This document shows, piece by piece, positions 7,799 through 16,254 of a DNA stretch of 23,366 nucleotides (the stretch's first letter is position 1; every line of letters starts with the position of its first letter). The DNA is from JAVBKE01 sp031554215 (GTDB lineage: Bacteria; Bacillota; Bacilli; JARBTR01), in contig JAVBKF010000072.1 in the NCBI GenBank assembly GCA_031554215.1, positions 1 to 23,366 on the forward strand. The letters run 5' to 3'. The notes beneath the pieces were generated by a model, which was not told the DNA's origin, ran no database searches, and saw nothing but the letters and a program-made list of their open reading frames with translations. Both the position numbers and the translations under genes were made by a program.

Positions 7799-8140
7799 AT
7801 GAATATGAATTTTGGTGAGAGACTAAGAGTAGCGCGAGAAAGACAAGGTCTTTTGCAAAAAGACGCGGCAACTTTGCTGGGGATGACTAGTTCTCAACTA
7901 TCGAGATATGAGAAGAACGTTAATCAGCCAGTGCCAGAACAGATTCGTGCGATGTCTACACTGTACAAGGTTTCATCGGATTACCTGCTCGGTGTTGAAA
8001 GAAGCTACCGAGTGCCACATGGTGTGTCGATGATTGCAGAGGAAGGAGACCAGTACCTAGCTGATCTTTCTGCCCTGACGCCTGAGAAACGAAAACTAGT
8101 TAGACAAATGATTATGTACCTGCTGCAATCAGAAATATGA
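7799..8140 (+). CDS. Xre-family helix-turn-helix regulator, copy 2
   Basis: A 113-aa paralogue of the preceding gene with the same layout: Xre-type helix-turn-helix (recognition helix near SQLSRYEKN, then SSDYLLG) and a C-terminal helical part (LADLSALTPEKRKLVRQMI). Most differences lie in the recognition helix region (SRIESNKTKPKP against SRYEKNVNQPVP), so the DNA site may differ from that of copy 1. The PHGVS and LADLSALTP stretches are unchanged, consistent with shared dimerisation. Start: ATG at 7799 with AAAGGAG 8 nt upstream, matching the site in copy 1; an extra Met-Asn pair precedes the homologous MNFGER. A strong terminator follows. Confidence 0.88.
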   Translation: MNMNFGERLRVARERQGLLQKDAATLLGMTSSQLSRYEKNVNQPVPEQIRAMSTLYKVSSDYLLGVERSYRVPHGVSMIAEEGDQYLADLSALTPEKRKLVRQMIMYLLQSEI

Positions 8141-8222
8141 CTATTCGTAGCGGGTAAGTGGCAAGCAGTGGCAACAATTACACCATAGAATAGTCATCAC
8201 CCAATAATAGCGCAAACGACTC

Positions 8223-8253
8223 AAAACCCTGTAGCCTGATTACAGGGTTTTTC
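8223..8253 (+). terminator. Terminator of regulator copy 2
   Basis: A perfect 11-bp stem, AAAACCCTGTA / TACAGGGTTTT, with the 7-nt loop gcctgat. It runs directly into TTTTTC. Confidence 0.93.
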
Positions 8254-8365
8254 TTTGCCAGCTTCTCAGTTTAAAGCGGTATAAAACAATATTTTATGTT
8301 TGAAAATAAACAGTAAGCGACCAAATCAGTTCCATCAAACGAACTGTGGTTGAAATGAAAAATAG

Positions 8366-8421
8366 TTAGTGATAAATATTTTCAAGTCTATCCCGAAATA
8401 GTGTGATGAAAATGTTATAAT
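8366..8421 (+). promoter_or_regulatory. pcrA promoter region (extended -10) with shared element
   Basis: TATAAT at 8416-8421 is preceded by TG-n (8413-8415), an extended -10 promoter; the -35 hexamer at 17-bp spacing (CCGAAA) is poor, as is usual for this class. At 8366-8382 lies TTAGTGATAAATATTTT, identical over 17 bp to 6933-6949 upstream of regulator copy 1. The regulators might therefore act here as well. Confidence 0.55.
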
Positions 8422-8466
8422 GAAATAAATGCGTTTGCATGTCAAAACTACGGAGTAATGAAACGA

Positions 8467-10680
8467 ATGATAATGAATGAATACGTAAAAGGCTTAAATA
8501 ACAGACAGAAAGATGCTGTTGAAACAACTGAAGGACCGCTCTTGATAATGGCTGGCGCAGGTAGTGGGAAGACGCGTGTGCTAACGCACCGTATTGCTTA
8601 TCTAATGGATGAAAAAGGAATATCCCCTTGGAATATATTAGCGCTGACCTTTACCAATAAATCAGCTCGTGAAATGAAAGAGCGACTAGTGGCGCTTGTT
8701 GGTCCAAAAGCAGAAGACATGTGGATTTCAACTTTTCACTCCATGTGTGTGCGTATTTTGCGCCGTGAAATCGACCGGATTGGCTACAGTCGAACCTTTA
8801 CAATTTTCGATCAAACCGATGCACAAAATGTTGTCAAGCAAATCATCAAAGACATGAACCTCAGTGAAAAACAATATGACTACAAAACTGTCTACCATTT
8901 AATCTCGTCTGCTAAGAATGAGAACAAAGATTGTAAAGCATTTTATACGCAAGTCGGGAATAACCCCTATATGAAAGTGATCGCTGACGTTTATGACACC
9001 TACCAAAAGCGTTTGCGTCGTAATTCATGTTTAGATTTTGATGACCTAATTATGAAGACGATAGAACTCTTTAAACTGGAACCTGATACACTTCAGTATT
9101 ACCAAAATAAATTTCAATATATTCACGTCGATGAGTACCAAGATACCAATGGTACGCAGTACGAACTAGTTAATCTACTAGCTTCAAGGCTCCAGAATCT
9201 ATGTGTTGTTGGAGACTCTGATCAATCAATCTACGGCTGGCGTGGTGCCGATATCTCAAACATTCTTGACTTTGAAAAGGACTATCCAGAAGCACGCGTG
9301 ATCTTGCTTGAGCAAAATTACCGTTCAACTCAGCGGATTCTTCAAGCAGCTAATGTTGTCATCAACAACAACACGACCCGGAGACCCAAAGAGTTATGGA
9401 CAGAAAATCCAAAAGGTGAAAAGATTCAATACTTCCAAGCAAATGACGAAAAAGGTGAAGCACAGTTTGTTGTTGGGAAAATCAAAGAATTTATCAACCG
9501 CAAGCAATACAAATTATCTGACGTTGCCGTCCTTTACCGCATGAATGCCATGTCTCGTCAGATGGAGGAAATGCTCATCAAAGCGACCCTTCCATACAAA
9601 ATCTATGGTGGCTTACGATTCTACGATCGTAAGGAAATTAAAGACATCGTTGCCTACCTCCGCCTGATCGTTAATCCTGACGACGACAGTAGCTTTGAGC
9701 GGATTATCAACGTCCCGCGCAGAGGCCTTGGTGACACAACGATCAATAAAGTCAGAGCATTTGCAGAAAGCCAAGATAGCGCAATGTTTGCAAGCCTAAG
9801 AATGCTTGAACTCATTGATGTCTCAGGTGCCGCATACAAAAATTTATTAGAATTCCGCACGCTGATCGACAACTTTATTCAGATGGCGACTTATTTGCCG
9901 ATTACCGAACTCGTTGATGAACTACTGAATCAATCAGGTTATCGCCAAGGACTTGAGGAAGAGAACACACTAGAATCGCTATCTCGTTTAGAAAATATTA
10001 ATGAGTTTCTGTCAGTAACAAAAGAATTTGATAGCCGTGAAGGTGATGAACAAGGTTTAATAGAATTTCTCACTGACCTATCCCTCCTCTCAGGTGGCGA
10101 TGAAGCAGAAGTAGAGGACGACAATCATGTGCATCTGATGACATTACACTCGGCAAAAGGACTTGAATTTCCAGTCGTCTTTATCGTCGGTATGGAAGAA
10201 AATATTTTCCCGAGTTTCCGCTCACTTGAAGATGAAACAGAAATGGAAGAAGAACGTAGACTCGCCTATGTTGGCATTACCCGTGCTGAAGAAAGATTAT
10301 TCATTTCAAGCACGTATTCAAGAACACTTTATGGTAAAAGGGTGTCTAATCCAAAATCACGTTTTCTTGATGAAATTCCTGAGAACTTACTAGATGTTCA
10401 GTCTCCCTTCGTAAAAGGTGGACCAGCACGGATTGGACAAATGCGTCCGGGAGATCGAGCCCCGACATCAGGACCAAAGATGCCGGCACTTGAAACCTCT
10501 GGCGGAGACAAACTTGACTGGAAACAAGGTGATAAAGCTAGCCATGCAAAGTGGGGCATCGGTACAGTGGAAAAGACGCTGAACAATGGTGAATCCCTTG
10601 AGCTCGATATCCACTTCCCAGGTGTTGGGACAAAAAGACTCATGGCGAAATTTGCACCGATTACTAAATGGTATCGCTAG
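8467..10680 (+). CDS. pcrA: ATP-dependent DNA helicase PcrA
   Basis: A superfamily 1A 3'-5' helicase (UvrD/Rep type) of about 737 aa, essential in Gram-positives for repair and for clearing RecA from DNA. Numbered from the first in-frame ATG at 8458, motifs are: Walker A AGAGSGKT 32-39, motif Ia TFTNKSAREM, motif II DEYQDT 225-230, motif III GDSDQSIYGWRGA 252-264, motif IV EQNYRST, and late motifs TLHSAKGLEF and VGITRAEE. A C-terminal Tudor-like domain (GDKASHAKWGIGTV) contacts RNA polymerase in relatives. I chose the ATG at 8467, since GGAG is 11 nt upstream of it but only 2 nt from 8458. pcrB, usually upstream, is absent; ligA follows after an unusually long gap. Confidence 0.96.
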   Translation: MIMNEYVKGLNNRQKDAVETTEGPLLIMAGAGSGKTRVLTHRIAYLMDEKGISPWNILALTFTNKSAREMKERLVALVGPKAEDMWISTFHSMCVRILRREIDRIGYSRTFTIFDQTDAQNVVKQIIKDMNLSEKQYDYKTVYHLISSAKNENKDCKAFYTQVGNNPYMKVIADVYDTYQKRLRRNSCLDFDDLIMKTIELFKLEPDTLQYYQNKFQYIHVDEYQDTNGTQYELVNLLASRLQNLCVVGDSDQSIYGWRGADISNILDFEKDYPEARVILLEQNYRSTQRILQAANVVINNNTTRRPKELWTENPKGEKIQYFQANDEKGEAQFVVGKIKEFINRKQYKLSDVAVLYRMNAMSRQMEEMLIKATLPYKIYGGLRFYDRKEIKDIVAYLRLIVNPDDDSSFERIINVPRRGLGDTTINKVRAFAESQDSAMFASLRMLELIDVSGAAYKNLLEFRTLIDNFIQMATYLPITELVDELLNQSGYRQGLEEENTLESLSRLENINEFLSVTKEFDSREGDEQGLIEFLTDLSLLSGGDEAEVEDDNHVHLMTLHSAKGLEFPVVFIVGMEENIFPSFRSLEDETEMEEERRLAYVGITRAEERLFISSTYSRTLYGKRVSNPKSRFLDEIPENLLDVQSPFVKGGPARIGQMRPGDRAPTSGPKMPALETSGGDKLDWKQGDKASHAKWGIGTVEKTLNNGESLELDIHFPGVGTKRLMAKFAPITKWYR

Positions 10681-11153
10681 GTGGCGGCTTATTAATAGTT
10701 GTTTGCGTTGATCAGGATATTAGTTCGGTATGATATAGAAGATGAATTCCTCATCTTCTGGGCAATAAACTGAGTGGATGAGTCGTCGCTATCAGGACAA
10801 CCTAACCCTTAGTAGCGTTTCCGGTCTATCTGCCTGAAATGGAAACCATCATTAGATAGGCTTAAGCATTTTGAACTGGATACCATTGCTGATAACACTG
10901 GTAATTATGATAGGAATTCGGTGTGTTGATAGGCTAGCGTGCCCGTGAACAACTACCGGCTAAATAAGAAATTAAACAATGTGCAAAAGTAATCCGCTGA
11001 TTGGTTAGCGTGTAGTAGGGAAACGAGGGTCCTATAACGGACTCGTTGTTAAAGATGACCAAAAGTCTGGATCAACTGTAGAGGCGATACCAAGCGGGAC
11101 CCGCAGGTGAGAACGAAACACAATCCGATAAAACCGTCCACGAGGTAGAAGAA
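10681..11153. other. Long non-coding spacer between pcrA and ligA, with hairpins
   Basis: About 473 bp with no supportable gene, although pcrA and ligA are normally close together. It contains a perfect 9-bp stem with 5-nt loop (AGAAGATGA / TCATCTTCT, 10737-10759) and a second hairpin at 11022-11047 (AACGAG/CTCGTT plus TCC/GGA with a GG bulge). Neither has a T-run, so they are not standard terminators. The spacer could be an RNA leader of ligA, a small RNA, or a decayed gene. I recognise no known riboswitch. Confidence 0.45.
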
Positions 11154-13178
11154 ATGAACAATCAACAAGCGAAACAACGTGTAGAAGAAATCTCTGCATT
11201 TTTACATGAGCAAAATCATGCTTACTATGTATTAGATAATCCTAAGATAACAGACACAGAATATGATGCCCTGTTAAAGGAACTTTCTGAGCTCGAAGAA
11301 GCATACCCAGCGCTCGCATCAGCTAACTCACCGACGAAGCGAGTGGGCGGAACAGTCTCAGAAAGATTTGAAAAAGTGCCGCATCAATCGCCAATGCTCA
11401 GCCTTGGAAACGCATTTGGCGAAGCAGATTTATTTGATTTTGACCGCAAGGTAAAGCAAGGACTCGGCGAAGCAGACTTTTCCTATATTTGCGAACTGAA
11501 AATAGATGGTTTGGCCGTGTCTATTCAATACGAGAATGGGCATTTCATACGAGGAGCCACACGTGGTGATGGCACAATTGGTGAGGATATCACCACGAAC
11601 ATTCGGACAATTCGTACTGTGCCACTAGTCATTGCAGAAAAAGGGTTTGTTGATGTGCGCGGTGAGGCCTACATGTCCAAGCAGTCATTTGCTGCCCTGA
11701 ACGTCCAGCGTGATGAAAGCGGTGAAGAGCCATTTGCCAATCCGCGCAATGCAGCAGCCGGGTCACTCCGGCAGTTGGACTCAAAGATTGCTGCAGGTCG
11801 TCAGCTAGCTGTTTTCGTTTATGGGTTGGGGGCAACCAGCGAACTGGGTGACATTTCAACTCAAAGTGAAAGGCTAGATCGTCTTGGTGAGCTAGGTTTT
11901 CACGTAAATAAAGAACGCCGTAAATGTGCTAATATCGAAGAGGTCATAGCGTTCACCTCTGAGTGGACTGAAAAAAGAAACACACTTGATTACGAAATAG
12001 ATGGTATTGTCATCAAAGTAGACCAACTAGATGGGCAAGAGAAGTTGGGACTAACATCAAAAAGCCCACGCTGGGCAATTGCCTATAAGTTTCCGGCAGA
12101 GGAAGCAGTTTCAACTTTGCTCGACATAGAGCTAGCAGTTGGCCGGACTGGCGTGCTCACACCGACAGCGATTCTCACCCCAGTGAAAGTAGCTGGAACG
12201 ACAGTTGGCCGGGCAACATTACATAATGAAGATATCATACGTGAAAAAGATATACGCATAGGTGATACCGTCGTGATTCGGAAAGCAGGCGATATTATTC
12301 CCGAAGTCGTTCGCGTTGTTCTGGACAAGCGGCCAGCTGATTCTGTAGCATATCAAATGCCGACACAGTGCATTTCTTGTGGTAGCGACCTTGTTCGGCT
12401 AGATGGAGAAGTAGCGCTTCGCTGCATCAATGCGGCTTGTACTGCACAAATACGTGAGGGGCTCATTCACTTTGTTTCACGCGCAGCAATGAACATTGAT
12501 GGGCTTGGGGAGAAAGTGATTACCCAATTGTTTGAGGCAGACCTGATTCATACTGTGGCTGATCTTTATCACTTGCAATACGATCAGGTAATTCAGCTTG
12601 AACGGTTGGGTGAGAAGTCAGCAACTAACCTAATCGAAGCGATTGAAGCCTCAAAGCAAAACTCGTTGGAGAAATTATTATTTGGCTTAGGTATTCGTCA
12701 TATTGGGGCAAAAGTGGCCAAAACGTTAGCACAGGAATTCGGTAGCATGGAGAAACTAGTTGCTGCGGATCATGAAGACCTCATTGCTATTGACGAAGTT
12801 GGCGACAAGATGGCAGAAACGATTGAATGCTACTTTGAACAAGTGGAAAACAGGCAACTGATAACCGATCTCGGAGAAGCGGGCGTGAACTTCACCTACA
12901 CTGGGAAGAAAGTGGATGTGCTTTCCCTAACCGATTCATCTTTCGCTGGTAAAACATTTGTCGTTACAGGCAAAATGGAAGCCTACGGTAGAGAAGAAGC
13001 AAAAGAAGCAATTGAGTCACTGGGCGGAAAGGTTTCCGGTAGCGTCAGTAAGAAAACAAACGTTGTCGTAGCAGGTGAAGCAGCCGGGTCGAAACTGACC
13101 AAAGCAGAATCCCTAGGGATTGAAATCTGGGATGAAGAAAAATTTATCAACGAAATAAATGATTCAAAGAGGGACTAG
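11154..13178 (+). CDS. ligA: NAD-dependent DNA ligase LigA
   Basis: A 674-aa ligase that seals nicks using NAD+, essential in bacterial replication and repair. Domains in order: Ia (about 1-65), the adenylation domain with the active lysine K116 in ELKIDG, an OB fold (about 315-400), a four-Cys zinc finger (Cys406, 409, 424, 429), helix-hairpin-helix repeats (about 435-580) and a BRCT domain (about 592-668, starting FAGKTFVVTG). Length and domain order are typical of the family. Start: ATG at 11154 with GAGG 8 nt upstream. The camS gene begins 3 nt past its stop, so the two are co-transcribed. Confidence 0.97.
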   Translation: MNNQQAKQRVEEISAFLHEQNHAYYVLDNPKITDTEYDALLKELSELEEAYPALASANSPTKRVGGTVSERFEKVPHQSPMLSLGNAFGEADLFDFDRKVKQGLGEADFSYICELKIDGLAVSIQYENGHFIRGATRGDGTIGEDITTNIRTIRTVPLVIAEKGFVDVRGEAYMSKQSFAALNVQRDESGEEPFANPRNAAAGSLRQLDSKIAAGRQLAVFVYGLGATSELGDISTQSERLDRLGELGFHVNKERRKCANIEEVIAFTSEWTEKRNTLDYEIDGIVIKVDQLDGQEKLGLTSKSPRWAIAYKFPAEEAVSTLLDIELAVGRTGVLTPTAILTPVKVAGTTVGRATLHNEDIIREKDIRIGDTVVIRKAGDIIPEVVRVVLDKRPADSVAYQMPTQCISCGSDLVRLDGEVALRCINAACTAQIREGLIHFVSRAAMNIDGLGEKVITQLFEADLIHTVADLYHLQYDQVIQLERLGEKSATNLIEAIEASKQNSLEKLLFGLGIRHIGAKVAKTLAQEFGSMEKLVAADHEDLIAIDEVGDKMAETIECYFEQVENRQLITDLGEAGVNFTYTGKKVDVLSLTDSSFAGKTFVVTGKMEAYGREEAKEAIESLGGKVSGSVSKKTNVVVAGEAAGSKLTKAESLGIEIWDEEKFINEINDSKRD

Positions 13179-13181
13179 TAT

Positions 13182-14330
13182 ATGAAAAAAATCATCTGTA
13201 TCCGATTGTGTGTATCGCTCTTCACCGCTGGTTGTGGGACTAGATTTGGTGATCAGGATGGGTCGAGCGAGCAGAAGGACCCAAATTCAAAAACAGTTGC
13301 AGTACCAGACTATACAATTTCCAATGATTACTACCAATCTGTATTACCTTTTGAACCAAGTGAAGCACGCGGAATGGTAGTTAGTAACCTGAACTCACGG
13401 ACTGACCTAAATGAAATGGAAACGGGACTTATGCGTTTATCGCAGGAAAAATTCCCGACAGACAAGTATTATTTCAAAGAGGGGCAATACCTTGATAAAG
13501 AAACAATTAGCGGATGGCTGGCACGTGAGTATTCACCGGAAGAATTACAAGCGCTCGGCATGACCGAGGAACAGAACCTTGGGCTAAATCCGGTCGAAAA
13601 TGGTGATCCAAAGGCAAACCCTGAATACTTAGCACATATCCTTGAACAAGATTACCTTGTTCAAGACGGTGACAAACTAAAACTCGGTGGTATTTCAATT
13701 GGACTTGCGCTCAATTCCGTTTACTATATAAAAGGAGCTAACGGAATGCCGCCCGAAGAAGTGGCAAACAACACAGATGTGCTGATGGCCGAAGGCAAGA
13801 AAATTGCCGATGAAATCGTTAAGCGGATTCGGAAAATCGACGGATTAGAACAAGTGCCCGTCACCATTGCTCTATACGAACAAGCACCATCGGGTAGTGT
13901 CCTTCCAGGAAACTTTATCGCATCAACTTATATCAAAGAAGGGCAAAATACAATTTCAGAATGGCAAACGCTAGATGAGGAGTACTACTTATTCCCATCG
14001 AAGAAGGCAGCCAAAGATAAACCGGAAGAAACAGCGATGTTCTCAGAATTTCAGACTGACATTGTAAACTATTTTCCGAACTTCAATGGTGTCGTTGGTG
14101 AAGGATTGTATATTAACGGTCAGATGAGCCAACTTGACATTGACATTACCATGCAATTCTACAGTGAAACAGAGGCAATCAGCTTTACCCAGTACGTTGC
14201 CGGTCAGGTTGTGAAACGCTTCCCGGCACATGTACCAGTAGAAGTGACCATTTCATCATCGGATGGACCAGAAGCCTTAATTATCCGAACGCCTGATACC
14301 GAAGAACCATTTGTTCATATATATGATTAG
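13182..14330 (+). CDS. camS: CamS family lipoprotein (sex pheromone cAM373 precursor family)
   Basis: A 382-aa lipoprotein placed directly after ligA, as in Bacillus (yerH) and Staphylococcus. The signal peptide is very short: MKKIICIRLC, then VSLFTAGC, with the lipidated Cys at residue 18. The -3 position is Thr rather than the usual Leu, so the lipobox is weak. The mature part has family features such as NDYYQSVLPFEPSEARGM and GLNPVENGDP. In enterococci and staphylococci the signal peptide of this family is processed into a conjugation pheromone; whether that happens here is unknown. Start: ATG at 13182 with GAGGGA 7 nt upstream inside the end of ligA. A strong terminator follows at 14380-14418. 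Confidence 0.9.
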   Translation: MKKIICIRLCVSLFTAGCGTRFGDQDGSSEQKDPNSKTVAVPDYTISNDYYQSVLPFEPSEARGMVVSNLNSRTDLNEMETGLMRLSQEKFPTDKYYFKEGQYLDKETISGWLAREYSPEELQALGMTEEQNLGLNPVENGDPKANPEYLAHILEQDYLVQDGDKLKLGGISIGLALNSVYYIKGANGMPPEEVANNTDVLMAEGKKIADEIVKRIRKIDGLEQVPVTIALYEQAPSGSVLPGNFIASTYIKEGQNTISEWQTLDEEYYLFPSKKAAKDKPEETAMFSEFQTDIVNYFPNFNGVVGEGLYINGQMSQLDIDITMQFYSETEAISFTQYVAGQVVKRFPAHVPVEVTISSSDGPEALIIRTPDTEEPFVHIYD

Positions 14331-14379
14331 ATGAAACCGTAGCGGACGGGATAAATGGAAATCATTATTAGGTTTCAGT

Positions 14380-14418
14380 AACGCTCAAATCCTTTATTCA
14401 ATGGGATTTGAGCGTTTT
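14380..14418 (+). terminator. Terminator of the ligA-camS unit
   Basis: A 13-bp perfect stem, AACGCTCAAATCC (14380-14392) with GGATTTGAGCGTT (14404-14416), and an 11-nt loop. TTTTGCTTTTG follows. Confidence 0.9.
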
Positions 14419-14948
14419 GCTTTTGTACCTGATCTGTCTAAACGGTTATCTCGCCCTAGAAATGTGGATTGGCATGGTGCTGATGATTTATCAAAATATC
14501 TGCTACTAGCTGAGGTACTATTTGATTTGATTGAAAATAATCCGTACGTTTTTTTAGGTAGTTCTGAATGAATGTTTACTTAAGGGTAATTTGAAGGAGT
14601 CAGTTCATCCAGCGGTACATGTATGATAGATTTCAATGTATGTTAAATGAGCCCCGTTAAGGTAAATAGGTGGATAGAAACTATTTCAGAGCGAAACGAA
14701 CTAATTGATTGTAAAGGTTTCAATGAGATGAAATAAAGAACGATTAAAACGAAGTTCACAGTACTATAGCTGGTACCAGCTCTACTGTACTAAGCGAGAT
14801 TGACTACTTATTTAGCAATTTACGATCCTCTGACTGGTGGCGTTGTCGTTCACTGAAGGAGGCAAAGGCAATAAAGATAATCGTACTGTACCGCGGCGTG
14901 TAACTGAGCGCGAAGCGATAGGGTACGATTTTTGACAGTTAGGCCACG
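14419..14948. other. Non-coding spacer with palindrome and structured element
   Basis: About 530 bp without an established gene. A perfect 14-bp palindrome AGCTGGTACCAGCT (14768-14781) is flanked by CAGTA (14759-14763) and TACTG (14783-14787), forming a longer stem. A second element pairs AATCGTAC (14879-14886) with GTACGATT (14923-14930) and then runs into TTTTT, like a terminator on the plus strand; its GC-rich loop (CGCGG..GCGCG) may fold further. A 56-codon open frame starting with ATG at 14401 and ending 14571 has protein-like composition but no Shine-Dalgarno and overlaps the camS terminator. The stretch may encode a small RNA or be gene debris. Confidence 0.4.
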
Positions 14949-15006
14949 AAAAAACCCCTTGATAACCACTGGTGTCAATAGAGTACATCTTGGTCTTAAG
15001 GGGTAT
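14949..15006 (-). terminator. Terminator of the acyl-CoA dehydrogenase-like gene
   Basis: On the minus strand ACCCCTT (15004-14998) pairs with AAGGGGT (14960-14954), with an inner ACCA/TGGT helix, and ends in TTTTTTCG. It lies about 100 nt past the stop of the gene at 15103-16254. Confidence 0.7.
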
Positions 15007-15102
15007 TCGTCTGTTTCATAAATATAGGGCTACAGTTACAGTAGGAATGCTGTAATATGACCAGTTTTGGTCTGGGCAATAAAACCTATGAAGCACACCG
15101 CA

Positions 15103-16254
15103 TCATTCATCTGCTATCGCTGACAGTGCGATTTTCCTAACCACCGCATCATCCATAGGGGGATTATGGAGACCTGCGCGAACATCTCGGTAATACCGCT
15201 GTAACGGACAACTTTCCTTGAGGCTTTGTGCACCAACAATCCGCATCGCTTTATCAACAATTTCGATTGCCGTATTCGTGACAAGATGTTTGACAGCGCC
15301 AAGGTCGCTCGCAATAAGCGGTTGCTCGTTTGGCGTATCATACGCTTGTGCCACGCTGTACAGAAAATGTCGCATGTGGATAAGTGATAAATCAATTTCA
15401 CCAAACAGTTGCTGGATGTGCGGGAGACTGCTGATTGGCTGATTCAAACTAGTCGGAGTGTATGATTTTGCATAAGTAACTGCATAGTCTCTAGCAGCCT
15501 GTGCAATACCAAGATAACAGGCTGGAATATGGAGTAACCAACCGTTTTCTCGCTTTTTCTCTGAAGTGTTCCGAATTTCAACGAGCATCTTGTTATCTGC
15601 TTGAGCACCGGTCAGCACAAGGTCCTGACTTGCCGTTCCGCGCATCGAAAAGACATCCCAAGTATCTTCTATAGCGAGACCAGCTAGATCCTTATGTAGT
15701 AGGAAGAAGCCAATGGACTGCTCCTCCTCAATCCAGGCAGAGGTGAGAAAATAAGTGAGCACCGGAGCCATCGTTGTAAATGTTTTTCGCCCGGAAATAT
15801 GCCAACAATGTCTTGACTGGATAGCAACTGTCTCGGGACGACCACCACGTGTGGGGCTACCTGTCTGAGCTTCCGTTGCGGCACGGTTAATAAGCGCTCC
15901 TGCCCGCACCTCTTTTGCCAAGAAATCTAACTGTTCCACAGGCCATGCGCTTGTTTCATAAATATCACCGAGGCAACTCATATGCCAACCAATCGCGAGC
16001 GCAGTGGCAGCATCAAAACTAGCCAACGTTTCTTGGAAAAGAACCATGTCGTAGACACCGATACCTGCTCCGCCATATTTTCGGGGAAGTGTTAGTTGTG
16101 GGTAGCCAATTTCAACCAGTTTTTCGATACTAGCTGTGGACAGCTGTGATGAAACATCTGCCAAACATGATTTCTCGGTGAAAAATTCCTTGTCTTTCCA
16201 AAGTGTATCAATCCAATTTTGTTGAAAGTCCGTTTTTACAAATAGATTAGCCAC
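15103..16254 (-). CDS. Acyl-CoA dehydrogenase-fold flavoprotein (YdbM/DszC-like)
   Basis: A 383-aa protein with the acyl-CoA dehydrogenase fold: helical N-terminal part with PRKYGGAGIGVYDMV (57-71), a middle beta domain with ISGRKTFTT (153-161) and MRGTASQDL (204-212), and a helical C-terminal domain ending in DVRAGLHNPPMDD. The HNPP-type ending and the middle-domain motifs resemble flavin-dependent monooxygenases of the DszC/SfnB type and B. subtilis YdbM more than true beta-oxidation enzymes. The substrate may therefore be a sulfur compound rather than an acyl-CoA; this is inference. Start: GTG at 16254 with GAGGAG 8 nt upstream. A TATAAT at 16318-16313 on the minus strand may be its -10. 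It stands alone, with no electron-transfer partner nearby. Confidence 0.82.
   Translation of the reverse strand: MANLFVKTDFQQNWIDTLWKDKEFFTEKSCLADVSSQLSTASIEKLVEIGYPQLTLPRKYGGAGIGVYDMVLFQETLASFDAATALAIGWHMSCLGDIYETSAWPVEQLDFLAKEVRAGALINRAATEAQTGSPTRGGRPETVAIQSRHCWHISGRKTFTTMAPVLTYFLTSAWIEEEQSIGFFLLHKDLAGLAIEDTWDVFSMRGTASQDLVLTGAQADNKMLVEIRNTSEKKRENGWLLHIPACYLGIAQAARDYAVTYAKSYTPTSLNQPISSLPHIQQLFGEIDLSLIHMRHFLYSVAQAYDTPNEQPLIASDLGAVKHLVTNTAIEIVDKAMRIVGAQSLKESCPLQRYYRDVRAGLHNPPMDDAVVRKIALSAIADE

Noticed and set aside
10681..11153. T-box or other known riboswitch before ligA
   Set aside because: No T-box sequence or other consensus that I can recognise was found.
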